DNA of 64,000 bases, taken from positions 1 to 64,000 of the forward strand of contig NZ_SPKJ01000001.1 in assembly GCF_009866965.1 (NCBI RefSeq), given 5' to 3'. The notes beneath the pieces were generated by a model, which saw only the letters and a program-made list of their open reading frames with translations, searched no databases and had not been told where the DNA came from. This DNA comes from Propylenella binzhouense. Its GTDB lineage: Bacteria; Pseudomonadota; Alphaproteobacteria; Rhizobiales; Afifellaceae. Below are positions 36,171 through 45,992 of this stretch, piece by piece (positions within the stretch are counted from its first letter, which is position 1; each line of letters starts with the position of its first letter). Position numbers and translations under genes: made by a program.

Positions 36171-38623
36171 AGTTGAGCCTCCTTTGAGTGTTCGGGGAGG
36201 AGCGTCGAGAAGTTGGGAAGGAGATCGACGGCCCAGCTCACGCCGCGGGCCTCGAGCCACGCAGGGAGGAACCCCTCCCGGCCGTGCTCAGCCAGGATGC
36301 TGGCGATCAGCGCCTGATCATCCTTTGCGGATGCGGCGCAGAGGGCGAGGCCGACGTCGGAGAGGCCCAGCTCGAAAAGGCGATTGCCGCGTCGGGACTG
36401 GCAGTAGTAGTCTCGTTTCGGCGTGGCTCGCGCGAGAATCTCGATCTGGCGATCATTGAGCCCGAACCGGCGATAAATGCTGGTGATCTGCGGCTCGATC
36501 GCCCGGTCATTAGGCAGCAGCAGCCGCGTGTGGCAACTGTCGACGATTTCGGCAGCGATCGTGCTCTTCTCGATCTGTGCAAGCGACTGGGTTGCGAAGA
36601 CGACCGACGCGTTCTTCTTGCGGAGCGTGACCAGCCACTCGGTGAGCTGCTTGGCAAAGCCGGGATCGTTGAGTGCAAGCCACCCTTCGTCGATGATGAG
36701 CAAGGTTGGCGAGCCGTCGAGCCTGTCGGAGATGCGATGAAACAGGTAGGACAGAACGGCCGGCGCCCCCCCGCTTCCGACAAGGCCCTCGATCTCAAAG
36801 GCCAGAACAGCGGCCGAACCCAGATGCTCGAATTCCGCGTCCAGCAGGCGGCCATAGGGGCCTCCAACGCAATAGGGTCGAATTGCCTGTTTGAGGTTGT
36901 TTGATTGGAGCAGCACCGTCAGGCCGGTAATGGTCCGCTCCTCGACAGGGGCGGAGGCAAGAGAGGTCAGCGCCGTCCAGATGTGCTCCTTGACTTCCGG
37001 AGTAATCGCGACGCCTTCGCGCATCAGGATGGCGACGATCCAGTCGGCTGCCCAGGCCCGCTCATAGGTGTCGTGGATGCGTGCGAGCGGCTGGAGAGAG
37101 ACGGAGGTTTCTGAACCTTCGGTGAGGCCGCCACCGAGGTCGTGCCAGTCTCCGCCCATTGCGAGCGCGGCGGCGCGGATCGAACCGCCGAAATCAAAGG
37201 CGAAAACCTGGCTGCGCTCGTAGCGTCGAAATTGCAGCGCCATCAGCGCGAGCAACACCGACTTGCCGGAGCCGGTCGGTCCCACGACCAAGGTGTGGCC
37301 CACGTCGCCGACGTGGAGCGAAAAGCGGAACGGCGTGCTTCCCTCGGTCTTGCCGAAGAACAGCGGCGGCGCTTTGAAGTGCTCATCTTGCTGAGGCCCC
37401 GCCCAGACGGCCGAGAGCGGAATCATGTGTGCGAGGTTCAATGTACTGATCGGCGGCTGCCGGACGTTGGCATACAGATGGCCGGGCAGGCTCCCGAGCC
37501 AGGCGTCGACCGCGTTGACAGTCTCGAGCATTGCGGTGAAATCGCGGCTCTGGATCACCTTCTCGACGAGGCGCAGCTTTTCGTCAGCAAGGCGTGGATC
37601 GCTGTCCCACACGGTAATCGTAGCCGTCACGTAGGCCATGCCGGCGAGGTCCGCGCCGAGCTCCTGAAGGGCCATGTCGGCGTCGGCGGCCTTGTTGGCA
37701 GCGTCGGTGTCCACCAGCACCGACGCCTCATTCGTCAGGACTTCCTTGACGATGGCCGCAATGCTTTTCCTCTTTGCGAACCATTGCCGCCTGATGCGGG
37801 TGAGCAGCTTGGTCGCGTCGGTCTTGTCGAGCAGGATCGCGCGCGTCGCCCAGCGATAGGGGAATGCGAGGCGGTTCAGCTCGTCGAGGATGCCGGGCGT
37901 CGTCGCGGTCGGGAAGCCGACGATGGTGAGGGTTCGTAGGTGCTGATCGCCGAGACGAGGCTCAAGGCCTCCGGTGAGGGGCTGGTCGGCTAGCAGCGCA
38001 TCGAGAAACATCGGTGTCTCGGGAACACGGACACGATGGCGCTTGGTGGAAACGCAGGAATGCAGGTAGGTCAGCGTCTCGCTGTCATCCAGCCAACGGC
38101 ATTCCTTCATGAAACCGTGAAGCAGCGCGAGCACACGGTCGGTGCGGTCGACGAAGGCTCGCAGAATCTCGTGAGGGTCGACGCCTGACCGTTCCCTCCC
38201 CTCGTAGAGCCAAGTCTCCGCACGCGCGGCATCCTCGGCCGGCGGCAGCCAAGCGAACGTGAGGACGTAGCGGGACTCGAAATGCGCGCCTTCTTCCTCG
38301 AAATCAGCCTTGCGCTCGGCATCAAGCAACGCCGACGCGGGATCGGGAAAGATGCTGTCCGGATAGCGGTTGGACGGGTATCGCTGCGCCTCTACGAAAA
38401 TCGCCCAGCCCGAACCGAGACGGCGGAAAGCGTTGTTAAGCCTTGCCGCCACGCCAACCAGTTCCGCTGCAACAGCGGAATCCAGATCTGGACCGCGAAA
38501 GCTTGCGCTTCTTTGAAACGAACCATCCTTGTTCAGAACAACGCCTTGGCCAACGAGCGCAACCCAAGGCAGAAAATCTGCGAGGCGAGTGGCGGTGCGG
38601 CGATATTCGGCGAGGTTCATCAT
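36167..38623 (-). CDS. trbE: Conjugal transfer ATPase TrbE (VirB4-like)
   Basis: The large cytoplasmic VirB4-type ATPase that powers pilus assembly and transfer. 818 residues: N-terminal CagE/TrbE domain, then Walker A VVGPTGSGKSVLLALMAL at about residue 450, Walker B LLIIDEGWLALNDPGFAKQL, and the ATQSLAQIEKSTIAAEIVDS motif. Length and motifs are complete. Confidence 0.95.
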   Translation of the reverse strand: MMNLAEYRRTATRLADFLPWVALVGQGVVLNKDGSFQRSASFRGPDLDSAVAAELVGVAARLNNAFRRLGSGWAIFVEAQRYPSNRYPDSIFPDPASALLDAERKADFEEEGAHFESRYVLTFAWLPPAEDAARAETWLYEGRERSGVDPHEILRAFVDRTDRVLALLHGFMKECRWLDDSETLTYLHSCVSTKRHRVRVPETPMFLDALLADQPLTGGLEPRLGDQHLRTLTIVGFPTATTPGILDELNRLAFPYRWATRAILLDKTDATKLLTRIRRQWFAKRKSIAAIVKEVLTNEASVLVDTDAANKAADADMALQELGADLAGMAYVTATITVWDSDPRLADEKLRLVEKVIQSRDFTAMLETVNAVDAWLGSLPGHLYANVRQPPISTLNLAHMIPLSAVWAGPQQDEHFKAPPLFFGKTEGSTPFRFSLHVGDVGHTLVVGPTGSGKSVLLALMALQFRRYERSQVFAFDFGGSIRAAALAMGGDWHDLGGGLTEGSETSVSLQPLARIHDTYERAWAADWIVAILMREGVAITPEVKEHIWTALTSLASAPVEERTITGLTVLLQSNNLKQAIRPYCVGGPYGRLLDAEFEHLGSAAVLAFEIEGLVGSGGAPAVLSYLFHRISDRLDGSPTLLIIDEGWLALNDPGFAKQLTEWLVTLRKKNASVVFATQSLAQIEKSTIAAEIVDSCHTRLLLPNDRAIEPQITSIYRRFGLNDRQIEILARATPKRDYYCQSRRGNRLFELGLSDVGLALCAASAKDDQALIASILAEHGREGFLPAWLEARGVSWAVDLLPNFSTLLPEHSKEAQL

Positions 38624-38630
38624 GGCAGGC

Positions 38631-38909
38631 TCAGACCGCGAGAAAGGAGGGGATGCGCAGATGCCGGCGGATCACTTCGACGAACAACGGATCGCGCTTG
38701 GCTGCCCATACGGCCGCGAAGTGGCCGGCAGCCCAGAGTCCGAGCCCGACGAGCCAGAGCCGAAGGCCAAGGCCGAGAGCGGCCGCCAGCGTGCCATTGA
38801 GGATCGCGATTGACCTAGGCGCACCGCCGAGCAGAATATGGTCGGTCAGCGCCCGGTGAACGGGCACCGAGAAGCCTGGGACTTCTGCGTTGTCTGCAAT
38901 GCCCGTCAT
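38631..38909 (-). CDS. trbD: Conjugal transfer protein TrbD (VirB3-like)
   Basis: A 92-residue inner-membrane protein of the VirB3 type: VPVHRALTDHILLGGAPRSI, then two adjacent hydrophobic stretches (ILNGTLAAALGLGLRLWLVG, LGLWAAGHFAAVWAA) and a C-terminal DPLFVEVIRRHLRIP. ATG overlaps the trbC stop by one base (TGATG). Confidence 0.92.
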   Translation of the reverse strand: MTGIADNAEVPGFSVPVHRALTDHILLGGAPRSIAILNGTLAAALGLGLRLWLVGLGLWAAGHFAAVWAAKRDPLFVEVIRRHLRIPSFLAV

Positions 38910-39241
38910 CACACGAGCACTCCGCCGCCGAAGCTGAAGAAGCTGAGAAAGAACGAACTGGCCGCGAAGGCGATCGAGAGACCGAAGACGATCTGAACGA
39001 GTCTCCGAAAGCCACCGCTCGTATCGCCGAACGCGAGAGTCAAGCCGGTGACGATGATGATAATCACTGCGATGATCTTCGCGACGGGTCCCTCGATCGA
39101 CTGAAGGATTTGTTCGAGCGGCTGCTCCCACGGCATTGAGGAGCCGGAGGCATGTGCGGCCGGAGCAAGCGCGAGGCTGACGACAGCGGCCGCGGTTGCA
39201 GCGGCAACATGACGACGAAGGTTCTGGAGCTTGTGGATCAC
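38909..39241 (-). CDS. trbC: Conjugal transfer pilin TrbC (VirB2-like)
   Basis: Major pilin precursor of 110 residues from GTG at 39241, which overlaps the trbB stop. Signal peptide (AAATAAAVVSLALAPAAHAS) then two pilin membrane helices (AKIIAVIIIIVTGLTLAFGD, IVFGLSIAFAASSFFLSFFS). The longer frame upstream lies inside trbB. Confidence 0.9.
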   Translation of the reverse strand: MIHKLQNLRRHVAAATAAAVVSLALAPAAHASGSSMPWEQPLEQILQSIEGPVAKIIAVIIIIVTGLTLAFGDTSGGFRRLVQIVFGLSIAFAASSFFLSFFSFGGGVLV

Positions 39242-40221
39242 GCGTGATCTCCTGTGGCGGGCAATGTTGCGGGGATGACGTGGTAGTCGCCGTCGGGTGT
39301 GAGGCCGTGGACGCGTGCGAGCTCGGCGAGGCGGCGCGATGATCCGCGGCCGCTGAGGACAGCGACGAGGTCGATCGTCTCGGCGATGAGGGCGCGAGGC
39401 ACCGTGACCACCGCCTCTTGGATGAGCTGTTCGAGACGCCGCAGTGCCCCGATGGCTGTGCCGGCGTGAATGGTTCCGACGCCACCGGGATGCCCGGTGC
39501 CCCAAGCTTTCAGAAGGTCCAGGGCCTCAGTGCCGCGCACCTCGCCGATGGGGATGCGGTCGGGGCGCAGCCGCAGAGAAGAGCGCACCAGGTCGGACAG
39601 CGTCGCGACGCCGTCCTTGGTGCGCATCGCCACGAGATTGGGGGCGCTGCACTGAAGCTCGCGCGTGTCCTCGATGAGAACGACGCGATCGGCCGATTTC
39701 GATACTTCTGCGAGGAGCGCGTTGGTGAGCGTGGTCTTGCCGGTGCTCGTTCCCCCGGCGACGAGAATGTTGCGGCGATCGGTGACCGCGCTGCGAAGGG
39801 TCTCCGCCTGGTCGGCCGTCATGATGCCGGCGGCCACATAATCCTGCAGCGTGAAGATCGCGATGGCGGGCTTCCGAATCGCAAAAGCAGGCGCGGCCAC
39901 GATAGGCGGCAGCAGGCCCTCGAAGCGCTCTCCCGTCCCGGGCAACTCCGCAGAGACCCGCGGACTTCCGGCGTGGACTTCTGCACCGACATGGTGGGCG
40001 ACGAGGCGGACGATGCGCTCTCCGTCGGCGGCCGACAGGCGCTCGCCAGTATCAGCGAGGCCTTCGGAGAGCCGGTCGATCCAGAGCCGCCCATCCGGGT
40101 TGAGCATCACCTCGACGATCGACGGGTCCTCCAGGAAACCGGCGACCGCGGGCCCTAGGGCCGTCCGCAGCATGCGTGTGCCGCGAAGTATCGCCTCTGT
40201 TTGCTGGAAAGAATTCGCCAT
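39238..40221 (-). CDS. trbB: Conjugal transfer ATPase TrbB (VirB11-like)
   Basis: Hexameric VirB11-type ATPase of 327 residues, first gene of the trb operon. Walker [41 protein letters not shown] (Walker B/Asp box), [20 protein letters not shown] and [16 protein letters not shown] (His box). Complete. Confidence 0.95.
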   Translation of the reverse strand: MANSFQQTEAILRGTRMLRTALGPAVAGFLEDPSIVEVMLNPDGRLWIDRLSEGLADTGERLSAADGERIVRLVAHHVGAEVHAGSPRVSAELPGTGERFEGLLPPIVAAPAFAIRKPAIAIFTLQDYVAAGIMTADQAETLRSAVTDRRNILVAGGTSTGKTTLTNALLAEVSKSADRVVLIEDTRELQCSAPNLVAMRTKDGVATLSDLVRSSLRLRPDRIPIGEVRGTEALDLLKAWGTGHPGGVGTIHAGTAIGALRRLEQLIQEAVVTVPRALIAETIDLVAVLSGRGSSRRLAELARVHGLTPDGDYHVIPATLPATGDHA

Positions 40222-40390
40222 GTCGTCCCCGTTCTGCGCGGGACCACTCGAGAGCGGCCCTGGATCGGGGACGAGTAGAAGAGGCAGAAATTCGGGCGAC
40301 GCAACAATGGGAATGTGGTCGTCGTACTGTGGCGTACAAATACAGGGAAACGGCGAAACCGCGGAAGTCTAGTGACCGGTCTCGTGCCCT

Positions 40391-40825
40391 CTATTCAGGT
40401 GGTGAGTCGCCAGGGACATCTTCGGATACTTCCTGACGCAACCGCGGTCCCTTGGCGAGGCGGCGACCGAGCGCAGCGACAAACGCATCGTAGCGTTCGC
40501 CCGCTTGTGCGCGCGCGGCCGCCTGGGCCGGCTCCGGCAGCGGCGGGTTTGTCATCAACCAGCTCCTGACGAAGACCGCGAGCGTCTCTACCGCGATCCC
40601 CAGGTCTCGTTCGAGGCGCGTCATACGCCTGTCGAGCTGATCGAGACGCTTCGCAATAGCAGCTTCCTGCCGCTCGGCGGCGTCAGGTGACAGGAAAGAG
40701 GCGATCGCGGCTTCGGCGATGAGCGACCGCGACAGGCCACGACGCGCTGCGTATTCCGCGAGCGATTTGGTGACGCCGGGTTCAAGATAAACCGAGAGCC
40801 GCTGCTTCTTGTTCGGATTTGGCAT
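40391..40825 (-). CDS. CopG-family ribbon-helix-helix regulator
   Basis: A 144-residue protein: N-terminal ribbon-helix-helix (QRLSVYLEPGVTKSLAEYAA, RRGLSRSLIAEAAIASFL), a coiled coil (IAKRLDQLDRRMTRLERDLG) and a C-terminal helical part. It lies between traG and trbB and may repress one of these units or serve the relaxosome. The 169-base gap to trbB holds nothing I recognise except likely promoter sequence. Confidence 0.85.
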   Translation of the reverse strand: MPNPNKKQRLSVYLEPGVTKSLAEYAARRGLSRSLIAEAAIASFLSPDAAERQEAAIAKRLDQLDRRMTRLERDLGIAVETLAVFVRSWLMTNPPLPEPAQAAARAQAGERYDAFVAALGRRLAKGPRLRQEVSEDVPGDSPPE

Positions 40826-40831
40826 GGTGCC

Positions 40832-42817
40832 CTACAGCTCCATGCCGTCGTTCGGATCGAGCGAGACCTGCCGCGCGATGCCTTGCACGAGGCGGTTCAT
40901 GCGCCTTAGCCGCGCGGCATCGTCGGGCTCGTCATCGTTGGGGTCGATCTCGAACTCATTGGCGATGGGCGGCTTCTTCTCGATCGGTGCCACGCGATCC
41001 AGCTCCGGCTGGCGGCGCCTCTCGGAGCCCGTCGGGTCTTCGTCGTCCATGCCGCTCACTGACGACGCGGCATCCTGCAAGGGTCGCGGCGGCAAGGGCC
41101 TGCCCGTCCAGTCGTCCGATTGCTGGCGATCTGTCTTCGTCAGGATGGGCGGCGGCAAGATTCGCGCCTGAAATCTGGGGTCCTCGAAATAGCGCGCCTT
41201 CTTCGCGCGAATGGGCGGTGTGCCCGCCACCATCACGATCTCGTCTGCGGGCGGGAGCTGCATGATCTCGCCCGGCGTGAGCAGGGGCCGGGCCGTCTCG
41301 GAGCGCGAGACCATCAGATGGCCGAGCCACGGACTGAGCCGATGCCCGGCGTAGTTCCGCATCGCCCGCAGTTCGGTCGCGGTGCCGAGGGCGTCGCTGA
41401 CCCTTTTGGCTGTCCTTTCGTCATTGGTCGCGAACGAGATTCTGACGTGGCAATTGTCCAGGATTGAATTGTTCGGTCCGTAGGCCTTCTCGATCTGGTT
41501 GAGGCTTTGCGCGATCATGAAGCTTTTCAGTTTGTAGCCGGCCATGAATGCCAGTGCGCTCTCGAAGAAGTCGAGGCGGCCAAGCGCCGGAAACTCATCG
41601 AGCATGAGCAGAAGCCGATGCCGCCGGGCCTTGCTGTTCAAGTCCTCCGTTAAGCGGCGGCCAATCTGGTTGAGGATCAACCTGATCAACGGCTTGGTCC
41701 TCACAATGTCGGATGGCGGCACGACGAGATAGAGGGTCGTCGGCCGTGCATCTCCGACAATGTCGGTGATCCGCCAGTCACAGCGGCGCGTGACGGCAGC
41801 CACAACAGGATCGCGATAGAGGCCGAGGAACGACATCGCGGTGCTCAACACCCCGCTTCGTTCGTTGTCCGATTTGTTCAGCAGCTCTCGTGCCGCGCTC
41901 GCGATCACCGGATGCGGTCCTGCCTCGCCGAGATGGGCGGTCTTCATCATCGCCGCGAGCGTGGACTCGATCGGACGCCGCGGGTCGGACAAGAACGACG
42001 CCACGCCGGCGAGCGTCTTGTCCTCCTCCGCGTAGAGCACGTGTAGGATGGCGCCGACCAACAGCGCATGGGAGGTCTTCTCCCAATGGTTCCTCTTCTC
42101 CAAAGAGCCTTCGGGATCAACCAGGATGTCGGCGATGTTCTGGACATCCCGGACTTCCCATTCCCCGCGCCGGACTTCGAGCAGCGGGTTGTAGGCGGAA
42201 GACTTCGCGTTGGTCGGATCGAACAACAGCACCCTGCCATGCTGCGACCGAAACCCGGCAGTTAGCTGCCAGTTCTCCCCTTTGATGTCGTGGACGATCG
42301 CGCTGCCTGGCCAGGTGAGCAGCGAGGGAATGACCAACCCCACGCCCTTCCCACTCCTCGTCGGCGCAAAGCAGAGAACATGATCGGGCCCGTCGTGCCG
42401 GAGGTAGTCGCGACCCAGCTTGCCGAGTACGATACCGTCGGGACCGAGGAGGCCCGCCGCCTCCACTTCGTCGGTCCGGGCCCATCGTGCCGAGCCGTAG
42501 GTGTCGACGTTCGTGGCCTCACGGGCACGCCACACCGACATGCCGATCGCGGCTGCGATCGCGATGAAGCCGCCTGACGCTGCGATGAGGGCCCCTTCCA
42601 CGAAGATCGCCGGCGCATAGGCATCGTAGAAATACCACCACAGAAAGAAGGACGGCGGATAGTAGACCGGCCAGCCGAACACGATGAACCATGGCTCGCC
42701 GAGCTGGGCTTGAAAGCCCAATCGCCACGCCGTCCACTCGGTCGCGACCCACGTCGTGCCGAGGATGATCAGTGCGACGGCGAGGAGCTGCCCCCAGAGG
42801 ATCTTGGTTGCGGACAT
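40832..42817 (-). CDS. traG: Type IV coupling protein TraG (VirD4-like)
   Basis: The hexameric DNA pump that brings the relaxase-DNA complex to the channel. 661 residues: two N-terminal membrane helices (GQLLAVALIILGTTWVATEW and the PSFFLWWYFYDAYAPAIFVE region), Walker A FAPTRSGKGVGLVIPSLL, Walker B LLLMLDEFPALGRLDFFESA, and the MIAQSLNQIEKAYG motif. ATG at 42817 is chosen because the longer frame overlaps the relaxase gene; AGGAGAG-like bases precede it. Confidence 0.94.
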   Translation of the reverse strand: MSATKILWGQLLAVALIILGTTWVATEWTAWRLGFQAQLGEPWFIVFGWPVYYPPSFFLWWYFYDAYAPAIFVEGALIAASGGFIAIAAAIGMSVWRAREATNVDTYGSARWARTDEVEAAGLLGPDGIVLGKLGRDYLRHDGPDHVLCFAPTRSGKGVGLVIPSLLTWPGSAIVHDIKGENWQLTAGFRSQHGRVLLFDPTNAKSSAYNPLLEVRRGEWEVRDVQNIADILVDPEGSLEKRNHWEKTSHALLVGAILHVLYAEEDKTLAGVASFLSDPRRPIESTLAAMMKTAHLGEAGPHPVIASAARELLNKSDNERSGVLSTAMSFLGLYRDPVVAAVTRRCDWRITDIVGDARPTTLYLVVPPSDIVRTKPLIRLILNQIGRRLTEDLNSKARRHRLLLMLDEFPALGRLDFFESALAFMAGYKLKSFMIAQSLNQIEKAYGPNNSILDNCHVRISFATNDERTAKRVSDALGTATELRAMRNYAGHRLSPWLGHLMVSRSETARPLLTPGEIMQLPPADEIVMVAGTPPIRAKKARYFEDPRFQARILPPPILTKTDRQQSDDWTGRPLPPRPLQDAASSVSGMDDEDPTGSERRRQPELDRVAPIEKKPPIANEFEIDPNDDEPDDAARLRRMNRLVQGIARQVSLDPNDGMEL

Positions 42818-42845
42818 CAACCTGCTCTCCTTTTCCCTCGCTTCG

Positions 42846-44585
42846 TTACAGGCCGATGCCCCGCTTGCGGCCGAAGCTCCAATCGATCCCGCCATCGCCA
42901 CGTGCAACGCCCGAGACATGGCGACCGAGATTCCGCTCGAGCGACGGCGACCACGGGACGAGCTGGAAGCCGAGCCCGTCGTCAAGCACCGCAAACCGGC
43001 CGGAGGCGAGATCGAAACGGCGACGGTATGTGCCGGCGACATATTCGCCGGCCGACGGCTTGGCGGCGGCTTGTCCTGTCTCAGCGGTCAGGCGCTCGCT
43101 CAGTGCGTCGAGCTCGCGGCGGCGCAGTGTTTCGATGAGGTTGCGGCTGAAACTCACGCCGCGCGGCTGACGCTCGGCCAGGCCCTGACCGATGAGATGC
43201 TCGGCACGGCGATCAAGTGCGTCGCGCACCTCGGCGCCGAAACCACCGCCGCCAAGGGCTAACGGTTCGCGCGCAATCGCTTGGCGGTCCAGCCAGGTGG
43301 CACCGTTGGCAATAATCTGCTGCTCGAGCGGGATATCCGATCGAACTGCGAGGGCGACGCGCCGCCGGCCCTGTGCATCATCGAACTTGCGCAGCTCGAC
43401 GATCGAACCCGAGCCTGAGTCTCCCGCAGCATCGAGGTCGGCGAGCTTAATGTGATGAGTCCGGCCGTCGACGCCATCAATCACAGCGTAGGCCGAGCCC
43501 TTCAACTCGTCATCGAGACCACGCGCGATGAGGCGGCCAACGATGGGGTCGTCGAGACTCTCTCCGGCGAGCACGTAGCTTGAGGTGCCGCGCTCGATAT
43601 TACGCTCGGCCAGACTGCGATGAATGCGCTTGATGATGTCGCTTCGCTCGCCAAGCTCGCGCAGGGTGTTTTCGGCATTCTCGACCATCACCCACTGGCC
43701 CGGGCCGATCTGATCGGCGAGGCCCAGAGCCTCCAGCTTGCGCAGCCGTCCGACTTTCAGGACGCGAAACTCGTCAGGCTGGCGATCAGGGCTCGGCGCC
43801 AGATCAATGACGCCTGTCCGATACGCGTCACGCGAGAGTTGCCGGTCGAGGTTGGTCCAGCGCTCCGACTCCACCTGACGTTCGAGGTTGCGCCGGATCT
43901 CCTGATCCGTGCGTGGGCCCAACTCCTGCGTCACGAGATCCTGCGCACGCGCACGCATGCCCTCCTTGATGTAGTCGCGCGAGATGACAAGGTCCTGGCC
44001 GTCGTCGGAGCGGCCGCGCAGGATGATGTGGACGTGGGGGTTGTCGGTATTCCAATGATCAATGCCCACCCAGTCCAGCTTGGTGCCGAGGTCCTTTTCC
44101 ATCTGGCTCATCAGGTCGCGGGCGAAGGTCTTGAGGTCCGACATCTCGGTCGCATCCTCGGGCGAGACGATGAAGCGGAAGTGGTGGCGATCGTCCTCGC
44201 ACCGCTCGGCAAACTCCTTGGCATCCAGATCGTCGCCGCCGGGTCCGAAGAGACGGGCCTTCTCCCCATCCCGGGTCACGCCTTCTCGGCGGAGGTAGCT
44301 GAGGTGTGTTGCAAGCGGCGCCGAGCGCGCCGAATGGCGAACGACGCGGGTCTTGATGACCGTGATGCGCGAGCGGCTGGTGAGCAGACGGTTCGCCTGC
44401 ACGGTCGCGCGGCGGCCACGTCCGAAGCGCGATCCCGTGCCGGAGCTGATGTTGCCCGAGCGAGAGATGTGACCGCCGGCCCGCTGCGCGGCCGCAAGCG
44501 CCTGCGCGATGAACGGCCGAGCGCGCTGGGCGCGCGTCGAGCGGATGCGGCCGGGGCGGATGCGGAACTCGTCCTCGACGCTCAT
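42846..44585 (-). CDS. Relaxase / VirD2-like nuclease (DUF3363)
   Basis: Nicks oriT and leads the transferred strand. 579 residues: Arg-rich N-terminus, HUH-type centre (KLDWVGIDHWNTDNPHVHII with His-hydrophobic-His), and the DUF3363 C-terminal part (GPGQWVMVENAENTLRELGE, GFQLVPWSPSLERNLGR). Tyrosines near the N-terminus (LSYLRREGVTRDGEKARLFG) are candidates for the catalytic residue. Start ATG at 44585; the frame upstream enters the candidate oriT. Confidence 0.88.
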   Translation of the reverse strand: MSVEDEFRIRPGRIRSTRAQRARPFIAQALAAAQRAGGHISRSGNISSGTGSRFGRGRRATVQANRLLTSRSRITVIKTRVVRHSARSAPLATHLSYLRREGVTRDGEKARLFGPGGDDLDAKEFAERCEDDRHHFRFIVSPEDATEMSDLKTFARDLMSQMEKDLGTKLDWVGIDHWNTDNPHVHIILRGRSDDGQDLVISRDYIKEGMRARAQDLVTQELGPRTDQEIRRNLERQVESERWTNLDRQLSRDAYRTGVIDLAPSPDRQPDEFRVLKVGRLRKLEALGLADQIGPGQWVMVENAENTLRELGERSDIIKRIHRSLAERNIERGTSSYVLAGESLDDPIVGRLIARGLDDELKGSAYAVIDGVDGRTHHIKLADLDAAGDSGSGSIVELRKFDDAQGRRRVALAVRSDIPLEQQIIANGATWLDRQAIAREPLALGGGGFGAEVRDALDRRAEHLIGQGLAERQPRGVSFSRNLIETLRRRELDALSERLTAETGQAAAKPSAGEYVAGTYRRRFDLASGRFAVLDDGLGFQLVPWSPSLERNLGRHVSGVARGDGGIDWSFGRKRGIGL

Positions 44586-44700
44586 GGCGCCAACCCCGCA
44601 CATCGCACTAAGGCTCTGATTGAACGGAGAGAACGTCGAACTCGCAGGCTGCGCCGATGAGGCGCACCTCCCGATTTCGGCTCGCAAGCTATTGAAAAGA

Positions 44701-44756
44701 CACGACCGTCCTGGCGCGCACATCGCGCCTTTTTATCTCGCCATCGTGCGGTCGTG
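44701..44756. other. Candidate oriT: nested inverted repeats
   Basis: In the 244-base gap between relaxase and transglycosylase, CACGACCG (44701-44708) and CGGTCGTG (44749-44756) form an outer repeat. Inside it GGCGCG (44713-44718) and CGCGCC (44724-44729) form a hairpin followed by five T. A nested repeat directly upstream of the relaxase start is where oriT of such elements usually lies. No nic site was identified. Confidence 0.4.
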
Positions 44757-44829
44757 CTTCCGCGCTCCCGCCTCAATGCACTCCACTCCACGCCCGAAGA
44801 CGCCATGACGCGAATGGGGACGGCAGTCG

Positions 44830-45573
44830 TCATTGCGGTCTCTCGCTGCCGCCGCGTGCCACGAAGAGGGCACGCGAACGCGCTGACAACGCGCTGGCGT
44901 CTTGCATTCGTGGCGCGTTCGGCATGCTCTCGCGCTGACGCTCGGGATGCATCGCGGCTGCCTGCCGGCCGTCATCAGAGCGTGCGAACAGCGGGGCGCT
45001 CATCCACGCAAGCGGATCACCGGGCGCCGATGACATTGCGTACGGCAGCGGCTCAGCCCCGAGAAGGGGTGCGATCGTGGCGACATAGGCCCGCGTCTCG
45101 GCCGGCAGATTGCGCGTGCCCGCGAGATACTCGTCGTAGCGCCGGGGCCCTGCATTGTAGGCGGCCAGCATGGCGCTGACGTTGCCGTATCGGTCGTACA
45201 TCTCGCGCAGATACGCCGCGCCAGCGAGGATGTTGTCGCGCGGATCGAAGGGGTCGCTACCAAGACCGTGGCGGGCACGCAGTTCAAGCCAGGTTTCCGG
45301 CATGACTTGCATAAGGCCGATCGCGCCAGCGGAGGATACGGCACGGACGTTATGTGCGCTTTCGGCGCGCATGACAGCGCGAATCCAGGACGCCGGAACG
45401 CGGAAGCGGCGCGAGGCTACGTCGATGTGGAGAGCGAATGGGCTGGCCTGATCGGCGCTAGCGGACGGCACCGCCTGAGCGCTGGCCGAACCGCTGGTCG
45501 TGACTATCGAGAGCAGGCCGGAAAGGAGAAGAGCGGCGAGACGTCGAGCAGGCAAACGCCGCCCGGGTCTCAT
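44830..45573 (-). CDS. Lytic transglycosylase (VirB1/TrbN-like)
   Basis: Exported muramidase of 247 residues that opens peptidoglycan for the transfer channel. Signal peptide (LAALLLSGLLSIVTTSGSAS), SLT domain about 45-160 with the catalytic Glu in AVMRAESAHNVRAVSSAGAI, then GLMQVMPETWLELRARHGLG and MLAAYNAGPRRYDEYL. The C-terminal 80 residues are unstructured. The longer frame upstream overlaps DUF736. Confidence 0.9.
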   Translation of the reverse strand: MRPGRRLPARRLAALLLSGLLSIVTTSGSASAQAVPSASADQASPFALHIDVASRRFRVPASWIRAVMRAESAHNVRAVSSAGAIGLMQVMPETWLELRARHGLGSDPFDPRDNILAGAAYLREMYDRYGNVSAMLAAYNAGPRRYDEYLAGTRNLPAETRAYVATIAPLLGAEPLPYAMSSAPGDPLAWMSAPLFARSDDGRQAAAMHPERQRESMPNAPRMQDASALSARSRALFVARGGSERPQ

Positions 45574-45610
45574 GATCTGCGTTGGTGAAGTGCAGCAGCG
45601 GGGCATTCCA

Positions 45611-45946
45611 TCAGTCCCGTTCGGCGCGCTTCTGCGGGCGCGTCCAATGCAAACCCCAGCCGGACTTGCCGTCGCCCGATTGAAAGAGGTTGGCCCGGAT
45701 CGGCTGTCCGAGCGCCGGATCGTCGATCTGGACCGACACGTAGTCGCCAGCCTTCTCTCCGGTGCGCTTCCAGCCCGCGCCGATCTCTGGGCCATCGCTG
45801 TCACCGAGATGCGCGCGATAGTCTGGCGCGTTCTCGGCGTCCGAATGTTCCGCCGGAACCAACACCATCTCGATGTCGAGTGAGAGCGTGCGGATACGTC
45901 CGGAATAGCCATTCTTTGTGCGGGTGAACTCTCCGATCTGAGGCAT
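45611..45946 (-). CDS. DUF736 protein
   Basis: A 111-residue protein of the DUF736 family (MPQIGEFTRTKNGYSGRIRT, DYRAHLGDSDGPEIGAGWKR), single beta-rich domain, function unknown, regularly found in alphaproteobacterial conjugation regions. Start ATG at 45946 with GGGAGACC-like bases upstream. Confidence 0.88.
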   Translation of the reverse strand: MPQIGEFTRTKNGYSGRIRTLSLDIEMVLVPAEHSDAENAPDYRAHLGDSDGPEIGAGWKRTGEKAGDYVSVQIDDPALGQPIRANLFQSGDGKSGWGLHWTRPQKRAERD

Positions 45947-45992
45947 TTCGGTCTCCCTGCTAGTGCGATGAGAAGGACGACAGCGCGCACCG

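Noticed and set aside
44713-44734. Intrinsic terminator on the plus strand
   Set aside because: No plus-strand gene precedes it; it is nested in a larger inverted repeat at the expected oriT position.
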